Assembly: GCF_900230195.1 (NCBI RefSeq)
Contig: NZ_OCNE01000004.1
Location: 186,001-250,000, forward strand
Origin: Streptomyces zhaozhouensis
Lineage (GTDB): Bacteria > Actinomycetota > Actinomycetes > Streptomycetales > Streptomycetaceae
Direction: 5' to 3'
DNA length: 64,000 nucleotides
Made by a program: the position numbers and the translations under genes
In this document: positions 7,971 through 16,081 of the stretch, one piece after another
Numbering within the stretch: the first letter of the stretch is position 1
How the letters are laid out: each line of letters starts with the position of its first letter
The notes under the pieces: generated by a model
What the model was told of the DNA's origin: nothing
Database searches by the model: none
Seen by the model: only the letters and a program-made list of their open reading frames with translations

Positions 7971-9005
7971 TTGCGCCGCGTATCGAGGTTCGCAGCAACG
8001 GTCGCCATCGCCGCGACGCTGGCCCTGACGGCCAGCGCCTGTGGGGAGAGCTCGACCGAGTCCAATGACAACGAAGGGGACAAGGGCCCCGGCATCGCCT
8101 TCGACGTGGGCGGTCGCGACGACCACTCGTTCAACGAGTCGGCCGCGACCGGCGCCGACCGCGCGGGCGAGGAGCTGGGCATCACCCCCGAGTTCCAGAC
8201 CGCGCGCAGCGGCGAGACCAACGCCGACCGCGTGCAGCGCCTGACCGCGCTGGCCAACGAGGGCTACAACCCGGTCATCGGCGTCGGCTACCTCTACGGC
8301 GACTCGATCCAGCAGGTCGCCGCCGACTTCCCGGACACCACGTTCGGCGTGGTGGACGCCGCCCCCGAGGGCGACAACGTCTACGGCATGGTCTTCGCCG
8401 AGCACGAGGTCTCCTACCTCGCCGGCGTCGCCGCCGCCCTCAAGAGCGAGACCGGCCGGGTCGGCTTCATCGGCGGGGTGAACAACCCGCTGATCCAGAA
8501 GTTCGAGGCCGGCTTCGTCCAGGGCGCCACCGAGACCAACCCGGACATCGAGGTCGACGTCGACTACCTCTACGCCGACGACGACCGCGGCTTCGCCGAC
8601 CCGGCGAAGGCCAGCGAGAAGGCCAACGCCATGCTCGGCCGCGACGTCGACGTCATCTACACCGCGGCCGGCTCCTCCGGCAGCGGCTCGGTCGAGCAGG
8701 TCGCCGCCGTCGAGGGCGCCTGGGCGATCGGCGTCGACTCCGACCAGTACCAGCAGCCCGGCCTCGCCGAGTACAAGGACTCGATCCTGACCTCCGGCGT
8801 CAAGCGGGTCGACGTGGCCGTCGAGGACCTGATCACCGCCGTCCACAACGGCGAGGCCCCGTCCGGTGTCCACGAGTACACGCTGGCCGAGGACGGCGTC
8901 GAGCTGTCCACCTCCGGCGGGTTCATCGACGACATCCAGGACGAGATCGACGCCGCCACCCAGCGGATCGTCGACGGCGAGACCACCGTCAACGACACCC
9001 CGTGA
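7971..9005 (+). CDS. BMP-family nucleoside-binding lipoprotein of ABC importer
   Basis: The substrate-binding component of a nucleoside ABC importer, anchored outside the membrane. It has 344 residues starting at a TTG, preceded by GAAGGG at a 10-nt distance. The signal peptide ends in a lipobox (LTASAC, Cys near residue 24). The mature part has Bmp/PnrA-family features: FDVGGRDDHSFNESA, TALANEGYNPVIGVGYLYGD, VDAAPEGDNVYGMVFAEHE, VGFIGGVNNPLIQKFEAGF and IGVDSDQYQQPG. Its operon partners are the ATPase, two permeases, cytidine deaminase and thymidine phosphorylase, so a nucleoside ligand is well supported. A regulon operator lies in its promoter. A 16-bp hairpin after its stop probably keeps its expression above that of the permeases. 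Confidence 0.92.
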   Translation: MRRVSRFAATVAIAATLALTASACGESSTESNDNEGDKGPGIAFDVGGRDDHSFNESAATGADRAGEELGITPEFQTARSGETNADRVQRLTALANEGYNPVIGVGYLYGDSIQQVAADFPDTTFGVVDAAPEGDNVYGMVFAEHEVSYLAGVAAALKSETGRVGFIGGVNNPLIQKFEAGFVQGATETNPDIEVDVDYLYADDDRGFADPAKASEKANAMLGRDVDVIYTAAGSSGSGSVEQVAAVEGAWAIGVDSDQYQQPGLAEYKDSILTSGVKRVDVAVEDLITAVHNGEAPSGVHEYTLAEDGVELSTSGGFIDDIQDEIDAATQRIVDGETTVNDTP

Positions 9006-9010
9006 CACCA

Positions 9011-9064
9011 CGCCGGCGCCCGCGCCACCGCCCCGCGCCGGGGCGGACGGCGCGGGCGCCGGCG
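9011..9064 (+). terminator. Intercistronic attenuator hairpin after bmp
   Basis: A perfect 16-bp inverted repeat (9011-9026 with 9049-9064) encloses a second 7-bp stem, CCGCCCC/GGGGCGG (9028-9046). There is no T run. It sits between the binding-protein gene and the ATPase gene of one operon. It probably acts as a partial terminator or 3'-end stabiliser giving more binding protein than transporter core. Confidence 0.7.
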
Positions 9065-9257
9065 GGTTCCGGCAGCGCGCGGCGGGTGAACGGGCCCCAC
9101 TGAGCCCGGTTCACCCCCACGCGGTACCGTCTGCCCCACCCTTCCCGCTCGACCCCGCACGGGGCCCCGCTCCTTCTCCCGAGGAGAGTGCGTCATCCCA
9201 GCCTCCAGCAGCCCGCCCCCGGCCGCCGGGGACGCCGGCACCCCCGACGTCCCCGCG

Positions 9258-10874
9258 GTGGCCCTGCGCGGCATCACCAAACGCTTCCCCGGCGTGGTCG
9301 CCAACCACGACATCGACATCACCGTCCAGCGCGGCACCGTGCACGCCCTGGTCGGGGAGAACGGCGCCGGCAAGTCCACGCTGATGAAGATCCTTTACGG
9401 GATGCAGCGTCCCGACGAGGGCACCATCGCCATCGACGGGGAGCAGGTCTCGTTCAAGGGCCCGGCCGAGGCCATCGCGCGCGGAATCGGCATGGTCCAC
9501 CAGCACTTCATGCTGGCGGACAACCTGACCGTGCTGGAGAACGTGGTGCTCGGCGCCGAGAAGGCGCACGGCATCGGCGCGCGCGCCCGGCGCAGGATCG
9601 CCGAACTCTCCGACACCTACGGGCTGAACGTCCGCCCCGACGCGCTCGTCGAGGACATCGGCGTCGCCGACCGGCAGCGCGTGGAGATCCTCAAGGTCCT
9701 CTACCGGGGCGCCCGCACCCTGATCCTGGACGAGCCGACGGCCGTGCTGGTGCCGCAGGAGGTGGACGCGCTCTTCCACAACCTGCGGGGCCTCACCGAC
9801 GAGGGCCTGACCGTGCTGTTCATCTCGCACAAGCTGGGCGAGGTGCTGTCGGTCGCCGACGCGATCACGGTGATCCGGCGCGGCACCACGGTGGGCAGCG
9901 TGCTGCCGGCCGAGACCAACCCGAAGCAGTTGGCCGAGCTGATGGTCGGCAGCGAGCTGCCGACGCCGGCCACCAGGGAGTCCACGGTCACCGACGAGCC
10001 GATGCTCACGGTCTCCGGGCTGCACCTGTCGGGCACCGACTCGGACGGGCTGCGCCGCGAGGTGCTGGCCGACATCGACTTCACCATCCACCGCGGCGAG
10101 GTTCTGGGCATCGCCGGCGTGGAGGGCAACGGCCAGGCCGAGCTGGTCGAGGCCGTGATGGGCATCCGCACCCCGGACGGCGGTTCGGTCACCCTGGACG
10201 GCGCCGAGATCTCCACCGCCTCGACCCGGCACCGCCGCGAGGCCGGCATCGGCTACGTCCCGGAGGACCGGCACCGGCACGCGTTGCTGCTGGACGCCCC
10301 GCTCTGGGAGAACCGGATGCTGGGCCATGTCACCGAGCCCCCCAACTCCCGGGGCCCCTGGCTGACCGGTGGCCAGGCCAAGGCCGACACCCGGCGCATC
10401 GTCGAGGAGTACGACGTGCGGACCCCGGGCATCGAGGTCACGGCCGGCTCGCTCTCCGGCGGCAACCAGCAGAAGCTGATCGTCGGCCGGGAGATGAGCC
10501 ACCAGCCGAAGGTGCTGATCGCCGCGCACCCCACCCGGGGCGTGGACGTCGGCGCGCAGGCGCAGATCTGGGACGAGATCCGCCGCGCCCGGCACGAAGG
10601 GCTGGCGGTGCTGCTGATCTCCGCCGACCTGGACGAGCTGATCGGTCTCTCCGACAGCCTGCGCGTGATGTACCGGGGCCGGCTGGTCGCGGACGCCGAT
10701 CCGGCGACCATCACCCCCGAGGAGCTGGGCACCGCGATGACCGGCACGGCCAGCGGCCATCTCACGGCCGAGCCCGCCGAGCCCGCCGACGGCTCCGAAT
10801 CCACCGAGACCGACACCCCGGCCGACGGGTCCGGGACCCCCGACGGGAACGACGCCGAGGGAGGTGCCCGGTGA
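9258..10874 (+). CDS. Nucleoside ABC importer ATPase (tandem domains)
   Basis: A double ATPase that drives the nucleoside importer from the cytoplasmic face. The first domain has Walker A GENGAGKST (~33), VHQHF as Q-loop and Walker B LILDEPTAVL, with a degenerate signature (GVADRQRVEILK). The second has a degenerate Walker A (GVEGNGQAEL), a good signature LSGGNQQKL and AAHPTRGVDVGA. This is the usual RbsA/YufO-like pattern. The GTG at 9258 is the first standard start in frame, but it has no ribosome binding site and truncates the usual N-terminus. A GAGGAG at 9181-9186 is well spaced from an in-frame ATC at 9195, which would add 21 residues. The stop overlaps the next start (GTGA). Confidence 0.9.
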   Translation: MALRGITKRFPGVVANHDIDITVQRGTVHALVGENGAGKSTLMKILYGMQRPDEGTIAIDGEQVSFKGPAEAIARGIGMVHQHFMLADNLTVLENVVLGAEKAHGIGARARRRIAELSDTYGLNVRPDALVEDIGVADRQRVEILKVLYRGARTLILDEPTAVLVPQEVDALFHNLRGLTDEGLTVLFISHKLGEVLSVADAITVIRRGTTVGSVLPAETNPKQLAELMVGSELPTPATRESTVTDEPMLTVSGLHLSGTDSDGLRREVLADIDFTIHRGEVLGIAGVEGNGQAELVEAVMGIRTPDGGSVTLDGAEISTASTRHRREAGIGYVPEDRHRHALLLDAPLWENRMLGHVTEPPNSRGPWLTGGQAKADTRRIVEEYDVRTPGIEVTAGSLSGGNQQKLIVGREMSHQPKVLIAAHPTRGVDVGAQAQIWDEIRRARHEGLAVLLISADLDELIGLSDSLRVMYRGRLVADADPATITPEELGTAMTGTASGHLTAEPAEPADGSESTETDTPADGSGTPDGNDAEGGAR

Positions 10875-11998
10875 AGGCGGGCGGCTTTCTGACCGAGGAG
10901 CGCCGCGAGAAGCTGGTGTTGGGCGGTGCCGCGCCGCTGCTGGCGCTGGTCACCGCGATGGCCATCACCTCGCTGGTGATGGTGGTGACGGGCGACAACC
11001 CGTTCACCGCCTTCTCCGTGATGTTCGACTTCGGCATCAAGAGCGACAGCCAGGTCTGGATCCTCAACAAGGCGATCCCGTACTACCTGTCGGCGGTGGC
11101 CGTGGCCATCGGCTTCCGGATGAACCTCTTCAACATCGGGGTCGACGGCCAGTACCGGGTCGCCGCGTTCTTCGCCGCCGTGGTCGGCGGGGCGCTGAGC
11201 CTGCCGGGCTTCGTGCAGATCCCGGTGATCCTGCTGGTCGCGATGGTCTGCGGCGGCATCTGGGCCGGCATCGCCGGCTACCTCAAGGCGACCAGGGGCG
11301 TCAGCGAGGTGATTACCACCATCATGCTGAACTTCATCGCCGGCTCGCTGATCGCCTACTTCCTCAAGGAGGGACGGCTCGCCGAGCGCGAGGGCAACAT
11401 CGTGCACACCCCGGACATCCCCGGGTCGAGCCACTTCTTCGAGTTCGCCACCAGCGTCCAGCCGATCCACGGCACGGTGCTGCTCGCGGTGCTGATCGGC
11501 GCCGCCTACTGGTTCGTGCTCAGCCGCACCCGCTTCGGCTTCGACCTGCGGGCCGTGGGCCGTTCCGAGTCGGCCGCCGAGGCCAGCGGCGTCAGCGTGA
11601 CCCGGACCGTGGTCACCGCGATGCTGCTGTCCGGCGCGGTCGCCGGCCTGGTGGGGATGCCGACGCTGCTCAACGAGTCGGGCAACTACGGCAACGACTT
11701 CCCCGAGGGCCTCGGCTTCACCGGCATCGCCATCGCGCTGCTCGGCCGCAACCACGCGATCGGCATGGGCTTCGCCGCGCTGCTCTGGGCGTTCCTGGAG
11801 CGGACGGGCACCCAGCTGGAGTTCGAGGGCTTCGACCAGGAGATCGTCGGGGTGATGCAGGGCATCATCGTGCTCTCCGTGGTCGTCGCCTACGAGCTGG
11901 TCCGCCGCTGGGGCGTCCGCCGCCAGCAGCGCCTGGTCGGCGAGAAGCTCGCCCGGGCCCGCAAGAGCGACAACGACCAGGCGGAGGTGTCCGCGTGA
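10871..11998 (+). CDS. Nucleoside ABC importer permease 1
   Basis: An inner-membrane permease of about 375 residues from the branched-chain-amino-acid/ribose permease family (BPD_transp_2), here serving the nucleoside importer. Hydrophobic segments start near residue 18 (LVLGGAAPLLALVTAMAITSLV). The family loop IGFRMNLFNIGVDGQYRVAAFFA is present, followed by RGVSEVITTIMLNFIAGSLIAYF and ALLGRNHAIGMGFAALLWAF. The GTG overlaps the stop of the ATPase gene, and its own stop overlaps the next start. Pairing with the second permease makes a heterodimeric channel. Confidence 0.9.
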   Translation: MKAGGFLTEERREKLVLGGAAPLLALVTAMAITSLVMVVTGDNPFTAFSVMFDFGIKSDSQVWILNKAIPYYLSAVAVAIGFRMNLFNIGVDGQYRVAAFFAAVVGGALSLPGFVQIPVILLVAMVCGGIWAGIAGYLKATRGVSEVITTIMLNFIAGSLIAYFLKEGRLAEREGNIVHTPDIPGSSHFFEFATSVQPIHGTVLLAVLIGAAYWFVLSRTRFGFDLRAVGRSESAAEASGVSVTRTVVTAMLLSGAVAGLVGMPTLLNESGNYGNDFPEGLGFTGIAIALLGRNHAIGMGFAALLWAFLERTGTQLEFEGFDQEIVGVMQGIIVLSVVVAYELVRRWGVRRQQRLVGEKLARARKSDNDQAEVSA

Positions 11999-13278
11999 CC
12001 GCCCTGACCACCCTCGCCGAACGGTTCCGCCCGGGTGCCCCCGGCCAGAAGCGGCGCGGCCTGACCTATCCGAAGGCGCTGCTGCTGGTCGCCGGCGCGC
12101 TCTTCCTGCTCTCGCTGGTTCGCGTGATCACCGAGGAGAACAGCCTCACCGCGACCGACCAGTGGGTCTCGGCGATGACCTTCGCCGTGCCGATCGGCCT
12201 CGCCGGCCTCGGCGGGCTGTGGGCCGAACGCTCCGGCGTGATCAACATCGGCCTTGAGGGCATGATGATGCTCGGCCTCTTCGCCGCCGGCTGGATCGGC
12301 TGGCAGCACGGGCCCTGGGCGGCCGTGGCCGCCGGCATCGTGGGCGGCGCCCTCGGTGGTCTGGTGCACGCGCTGGCCACCGTCACCTTCGGCGTCGACC
12401 ACATCGTCTCCGGTGTGGCGATCAACATCCTGGCGCTGGGCGTCGTGCAGTTCCTGGCCAAGCAGTGGTTCGGCAACGAGGGCAGCGCCGCCGCCGAGGC
12501 CGGCGGCAACGACAAGCAGTCCCCGCCGATGGACCGCATCGAGCCGTTCAGCGTGCCGGGGCTCTCCGACTGGCTGGGCGACCTGGCCGGGCAGCGGTGG
12601 TTCCTGGTCTCGGACGCGGCGGGCGTGCTGCGCGCGCTGGTGCACAACGTGTCCTGGCTGACGGTGCTGGCCGTGCTGCTCTTCGTCGGCACCTATCTGC
12701 TGCTGTGGCGCACCTCGTTCGGGCTGCGGCTGCGTTCCTGCGGTGAGAACCCGCAGGCCACGGAGTCGCTCGGGGTCAACGTCTACCTGTACAAGTACGT
12801 GGCGCTGATCGTCTCCGGCGCGCTGGCGGGGCTGGGCGGCGCCTACCTCGCGGTGCTGATCCGGATGTACCAGGACGGGCAGACCGGCGGGCGCGGCTAC
12901 CTCGGTCTGGCCACCATGATCTTCGGCAACTGGCGTCCGGGCGGGGTCGCCGCCGGCGCCGGCCTCTTCGGCTTCATGGACGCGCTCCAGACCCGGGGCG
13001 GCGGCGCGGTGGTCCACGCGACGCTGCTGCTCTTCGCCCTGGTGCTGCTCGGCCTCGCGGTCTGGCAGTACCTCAGGGGCCGACGGGTGGTGGCCGCGGC
13101 GCTGGCCGGCACGGCCGTGCTGCTGTGGGCCTGGTACCAGGCCACCGACACCATGCCGCTGGAACTGGTCACCGCCAGCCCGTACCTGACGACCCTGCTG
13201 GTGCTGACGCTCTTCGCGCAACGGTTGCGCACCCCACGGGCGGTAGGCAAACCGTATCGACGAGGACAGGACACGTGA
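11995..13278 (+). CDS. Nucleoside ABC importer permease 2
   Basis: The second permease, about 427 residues, same family. Diagnostic loop: GLWAERSGVINIGLEGMMMLG, then FGVDHIVSGVAINILALG and LAVLIRMYQDGQTGGRGYLGLATMIFGNW. A longer extracellular loop near residues 155-205 (QWFGNEGSAAAEAGGND and on) separates two membrane groups. Three extra hydrophobic stretches lie at the C-terminus. Start GTG 11995 overlaps the previous stop; its stop overlaps the cytidine deaminase start at 13275, so the whole operon is read as a translationally coupled chain. Confidence 0.9.
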   Translation: MTALTTLAERFRPGAPGQKRRGLTYPKALLLVAGALFLLSLVRVITEENSLTATDQWVSAMTFAVPIGLAGLGGLWAERSGVINIGLEGMMMLGLFAAGWIGWQHGPWAAVAAGIVGGALGGLVHALATVTFGVDHIVSGVAINILALGVVQFLAKQWFGNEGSAAAEAGGNDKQSPPMDRIEPFSVPGLSDWLGDLAGQRWFLVSDAAGVLRALVHNVSWLTVLAVLLFVGTYLLLWRTSFGLRLRSCGENPQATESLGVNVYLYKYVALIVSGALAGLGGAYLAVLIRMYQDGQTGGRGYLGLATMIFGNWRPGGVAAGAGLFGFMDALQTRGGGAVVHATLLLFALVLLGLAVWQYLRGRRVVAAALAGTAVLLWAWYQATDTMPLELVTASPYLTTLLVLTLFAQRLRTPRAVGKPYRRGQDT

Positions 13279-13685
13279 CGACCGCATCCACGCCCGACTG
13301 GGCGGCGCTGCGCGCGGCGGCCCGGGACGCGATGTCCCGGGCCTACGCCCCCTACTCGAAGTACCCGGTGGGCGCCGCCGCCCTGGTCGACGACGGCAGG
13401 ACCGTCGTCGGCTGCAACGTGGAGAACGCCTCCTACGGCCTAGGCCTGTGCGCCGAGTGCGGCCTGGTCTCCGCGCTGCACGCCACGGGCGGCGGGCGGC
13501 TGACCCACTTCACCTGCTGCGACGGCGCGGGCGCGCTGATCACCCCCTGCGGGCGCTGCCGCCAGTTGCTGATGGAGCACGGCGGCCCGACGCTGCTGGT
13601 CGACCTGCCGGAAGGCCCCCGCCCGCTGGGCGAACTGCTGCCGCTGGCCTGGGACTTCGACGACCGGGCCGAACGCACCGCCTGA
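13275..13685 (+). CDS. cdd: Cytidine deaminase
   Basis: A small zinc enzyme of 136 residues that converts cytidine or deoxycytidine to uridine or deoxyuridine. The zinc and proton-shuttle motifs are intact: CAEC near residue 59 (Cys, catalytic Glu, Cys region) and PCGRC near 92; the substrate-binding NVENASYG precedes them. It is of the short homotetrameric type. Its GTG overlaps the stop of permease 2, so deamination is directly coupled to import. Its product is the pyrimidine substrate of the phosphorylase encoded next. Confidence 0.95.
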   Translation: MTTASTPDWAALRAAARDAMSRAYAPYSKYPVGAAALVDDGRTVVGCNVENASYGLGLCAECGLVSALHATGGGRLTHFTCCDGAGALITPCGRCRQLLMEHGGPTLLVDLPEGPRPLGELLPLAWDFDDRAERTA

Positions 13686-13731
13686 CCCCTTCCCGTAACC
13701 GCACCCTCACGAGCACGGACGCGCACCTGAC

Positions 13732-15021
13732 ATGGACGTCATCTCGATCATCCGCACCAAACGCGACGGCGGGGCGCTCAGCGACGCCCAGATCGACTGG
13801 GTGGTGGCCGCCTACACCGCCGGGGAGGTCGCCGACGAGCAGATGTCGGCGCTGGCCATGGCCATCCTGCTGAACGGGATGGAACGCCGGGAGATCGCCC
13901 GGTGGACGGCGGCGATGATCGCCTCGGGGGAGCGGATGGACTTCGGCTCGCTCTCCCGCCCCACCGCGGACAAGCACTCGACGGGCGGCGTCGGCGACAA
14001 GATCACACTGCCGCTGGCCCCGCTGGTCGCCGCCTGCGGCGCGGCGGTGCCCCAGCTCTCGGGCCGGGGGCTCGGCCACACCGGTGGCACGCTCGACAAG
14101 CTGGAGTCGATCCCCGGCTGGCGGGCCTCCCTGGACAACGCCGAGATGCTGCGCGTCCTCGACGAGGTGGGCGCCGTGATCTGCGCGGCGGGGGACGGGC
14201 TGGCGCCGGCCGACCGGAAGCTGTACGCGCTGCGGGACGTCACGGGCACCGTGGAGTCGCTGCCGCTGATCGCCTCCTCGATCATGTCCAAGAAGATCGC
14301 CGAGGGCACCGGCTCGCTGGTGCTCGACGTCAAGGTCGGCTCCGGCGCCTTCATGAAGACCCTCGACGACGCGCGGGCGCTGGCCGAGACCATGGTGGGC
14401 CTCGGCACCGACCACGGGGTGCGGACGGTGGCGCTGCTCACCGACATGTCGACGCCGCTGGGCCGCACCGCCGGCAACGCGCTGGAGGTGCGGGAGTCCG
14501 TCGAGGTGCTGGCGGGCGGCGGGCCGCGTGACGTGGTGGACCTGACGCTGGCGCTGGCCAGGGAGATGCTGGACGCGGCCGGGCTGCCGGACGCCGACCC
14601 GGCGCGGGCGCTGGCCGACGGCTCGGCGATGGACCACTGGCGGCGCATGATCGCCGCCCAGGGCGGCGACCCGGACGCGCCGCTGCCCCGGGCGCGCGAG
14701 CGCCATGTGGTGACCGCCCCGGCCGGCGGGGTGCTGGCGCGGCTCGACGCCTACGCGGTCGGCCTGGCCGCCTGGCGGCTGGGCGCGGGCCGGGCCCGCA
14801 AGGAGGAGAGCGTCCAGGCCGCCGCCGGCGTCGAACTCCACGCCAAGCCGGGCGAGTCGGTCGCCGAGGGCGCCCCGCTGCTGACCCTGCACACCGACAC
14901 TCCCGAGCGCTTCGAGGCCGCGCTGGAGGCGCTGACCGGCGACGTCGTCAGCGTCGTCCCCGCCGAGGAGGCCGCCACGCTGGCGCCCCCGCCCCCCACC
15001 GTGCTGGACCGCGTCTCCTGA
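13732..15021 (+). CDS. deoA: Thymidine / pyrimidine-nucleoside phosphorylase
   Basis: Splits (deoxy)thymidine or uridine with phosphate into base and (deoxy)ribose-1-phosphate. It has 429 residues, the usual family length. It shows the phosphate-binding KHSTGGVGDK (~83), SGRGLGHTGGTLDKLESIPG (family signature), DRKLYALRDVTGTVES, SSIMSKKIAEG, LDVKVGSGAFMKT and a C-terminal barrel-sandwich domain around EESVQAAAGVELHAKPGESV. It follows cytidine deaminase by 46 bases in the nucleoside operon and is closed by a 13-bp hairpin. The sugar phosphate it releases feeds the phosphomutase and DeoC encoded later in this window. Confidence 0.95.
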   Translation: MDVISIIRTKRDGGALSDAQIDWVVAAYTAGEVADEQMSALAMAILLNGMERREIARWTAAMIASGERMDFGSLSRPTADKHSTGGVGDKITLPLAPLVAACGAAVPQLSGRGLGHTGGTLDKLESIPGWRASLDNAEMLRVLDEVGAVICAAGDGLAPADRKLYALRDVTGTVESLPLIASSIMSKKIAEGTGSLVLDVKVGSGAFMKTLDDARALAETMVGLGTDHGVRTVALLTDMSTPLGRTAGNALEVRESVEVLAGGGPRDVVDLTLALAREMLDAAGLPDADPARALADGSAMDHWRRMIAAQGGDPDAPLPRARERHVVTAPAGGVLARLDAYAVGLAAWRLGAGRARKEESVQAAAGVELHAKPGESVAEGAPLLTLHTDTPERFEAALEALTGDVVSVVPAEEAATLAPPPPTVLDRVS

Positions 15022-15040
15022 GCCGACCTAACCCGGGTAC

Positions 15041-15073
15041 GACGCCGGCCGCGCCCCCCGCGCGGCCGGCGTC
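15041..15073 (+). terminator. Terminator hairpin of the nucleoside operon
   Basis: A perfect 13-bp stem (15041-15053 with 15061-15073) around a seven-base C-rich loop, 19 bases after the deoA stop. There is no T run, as is common for Streptomyces terminators. Confidence 0.7.
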
Positions 15074-15141
15074 GCCTCCCGCGGCGTCGCCGATCAGGGC
15101 TCGGACCCGGCCGGAAGCGGGAAGGCCGGGAGCGGGGCGGC

Positions 15142-15615
15142 TCAGCCGAACTGCCCCGGCTGGTAGTCGCCGGCCGGCTGCTGAATGATCACGTTGAGCC
15201 TGTTGAACGCGGACATCACGGCGATCAGTGAGGTGAGCGCCGTCAGCTCGTCCTCGGTGAAGTGACGCGCCGCCTCCTCCCAGACGGCGTCGGGGACGCC
15301 GCCCGCCGCGTCCGCGATCCGGGTGCCCTCCTCGGCCAGCGCCAGCGCGGCCCGCTCCGCGTCGCTGAAGACCGTGGCCTCGCGCCAGACCGCGATCATG
15401 TGCATCCGCGCGTCGGTCTCGCCGGCCGCCCCCGCCTCCTTGGTATGCATGTCGACGCAGAAGCCGCAGCCGTTGATCTGGCTGACGCGGATCTTCACCA
15501 ACTCCTGTGTCACCGGGGAGAGTCCCGACTCGTTCACCGCCTGGGCCGCTCCGACCAGCTGCCGGACCACCTTGCCGGCCAGCTTGCTCTCCTGGACGTT
15601 GATGCGTGCCTTCAT
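15142..15615 (-). CDS. AhpD-like carboxymuconolactone decarboxylase family protein
   Basis: About 157 residues with the alkylhydroperoxidase D core: an INGCGFCVDMHTKEA segment (CxxC near residues 50-53, followed by the conserved His) that forms the redox-active disulfide and proton relay. Members reduce peroxides or maintain redox partners; the exact role here is open. The ATG at 15615 is preferred over GTG 15618 because an AAGGAG lies 7 nt upstream of the ATG. It is transcribed toward the deoA terminator, convergent with the nucleoside operon. It shares a 460-base upstream region with mgtE. Confidence 0.82.
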   Translation of the reverse strand: MKARINVQESKLAGKVVRQLVGAAQAVNESGLSPVTQELVKIRVSQINGCGFCVDMHTKEAGAAGETDARMHMIAVWREATVFSDAERAALALAEEGTRIADAAGGVPDAVWEEAARHFTEDELTALTSLIAVMSAFNRLNVIIQQPAGDYQPGQFG

Positions 15616-15899
15616 CACGGGGCTCCTTCGCCGCCTCTTCGCTGCCGTCGCTGTCGACGCCTACACACGTATGACGCCGCGAGACACGGCGATGTGACGT
15701 CCTCCGCTGTGACCCACGTCTCGGGCTGTGGCGCGCGGTCGATCGCGCGCCCCCTCGTTGTCCGCGCGCCCCTCGCACACCCCGGCGCGCGCCCGCGCCC
15801 GTTGACGGGGCGGGGACCCCGGCGCTTTGCCTGATCGTCGCGCGCGCGCCGTCCGTTATGCCGGATTCCTTGGCATGATCGGCCGCTGTGGCTAGTACG

Positions 15900-16081
15900 C
15901 TTTGCGGTGGCACCGAAGGAACGAGACGGCGGGAGGTGATGCTGCGATGCGCAGTGAACCTCCCAGTCATCCACCGCGCCACGCTCTTCGACCCAGGTAG
16001 CGAGTCCGCCTGGGGCGCCGGGCGTGTGCGCGCACACCGGATGTCCGTGGCCGCCCTTCGCCCCCAGGGGGTTCCCCCGTC
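15900..16081 (+). promoter_or_regulatory. Structured 5' leader of mgtE, candidate riboswitch-like element
   Basis: The 460-base gap before mgtE contains several inverted repeats in its last 150 bases. GGGAGGT/ACCTCCC (15931-15964) encloses CTGCG-ATG-CGCAG (15942-15954). CCCAGG/CCTGGG lies at 15992-16014 and a GTGTGCGCGCACAC palindrome near 16024-16037. A final stretch has CCCCC, GGGGG and CCCCC in a row just before the ATG. The G run is the only ribosome-binding-site candidate and can pair with either C run, so a switch controlling translation is plausible. I could not match it to the M-box. Confidence 0.4.

Noticed and set aside
9188..10870. Long open frame in phase with permease 1 running across the ATPase gene
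   Set aside because: The translated part over the ATPase is low-complexity Arg/Gly; the ABC motifs are in the other frame. Permease 1 starts at 10871.
15660..15671. CTACACACGTAT before the AhpD-like gene as a fifth regulon operator
   Set aside because: Only 9 of 12 bases match and the palindrome is broken; the gene is not in nucleoside metabolism.
15900..16081. M-box (magnesium riboswitch) before mgtE
   Set aside because: I could not find the conserved M-box core segments I remember; kept only as an unclassified structured leader.
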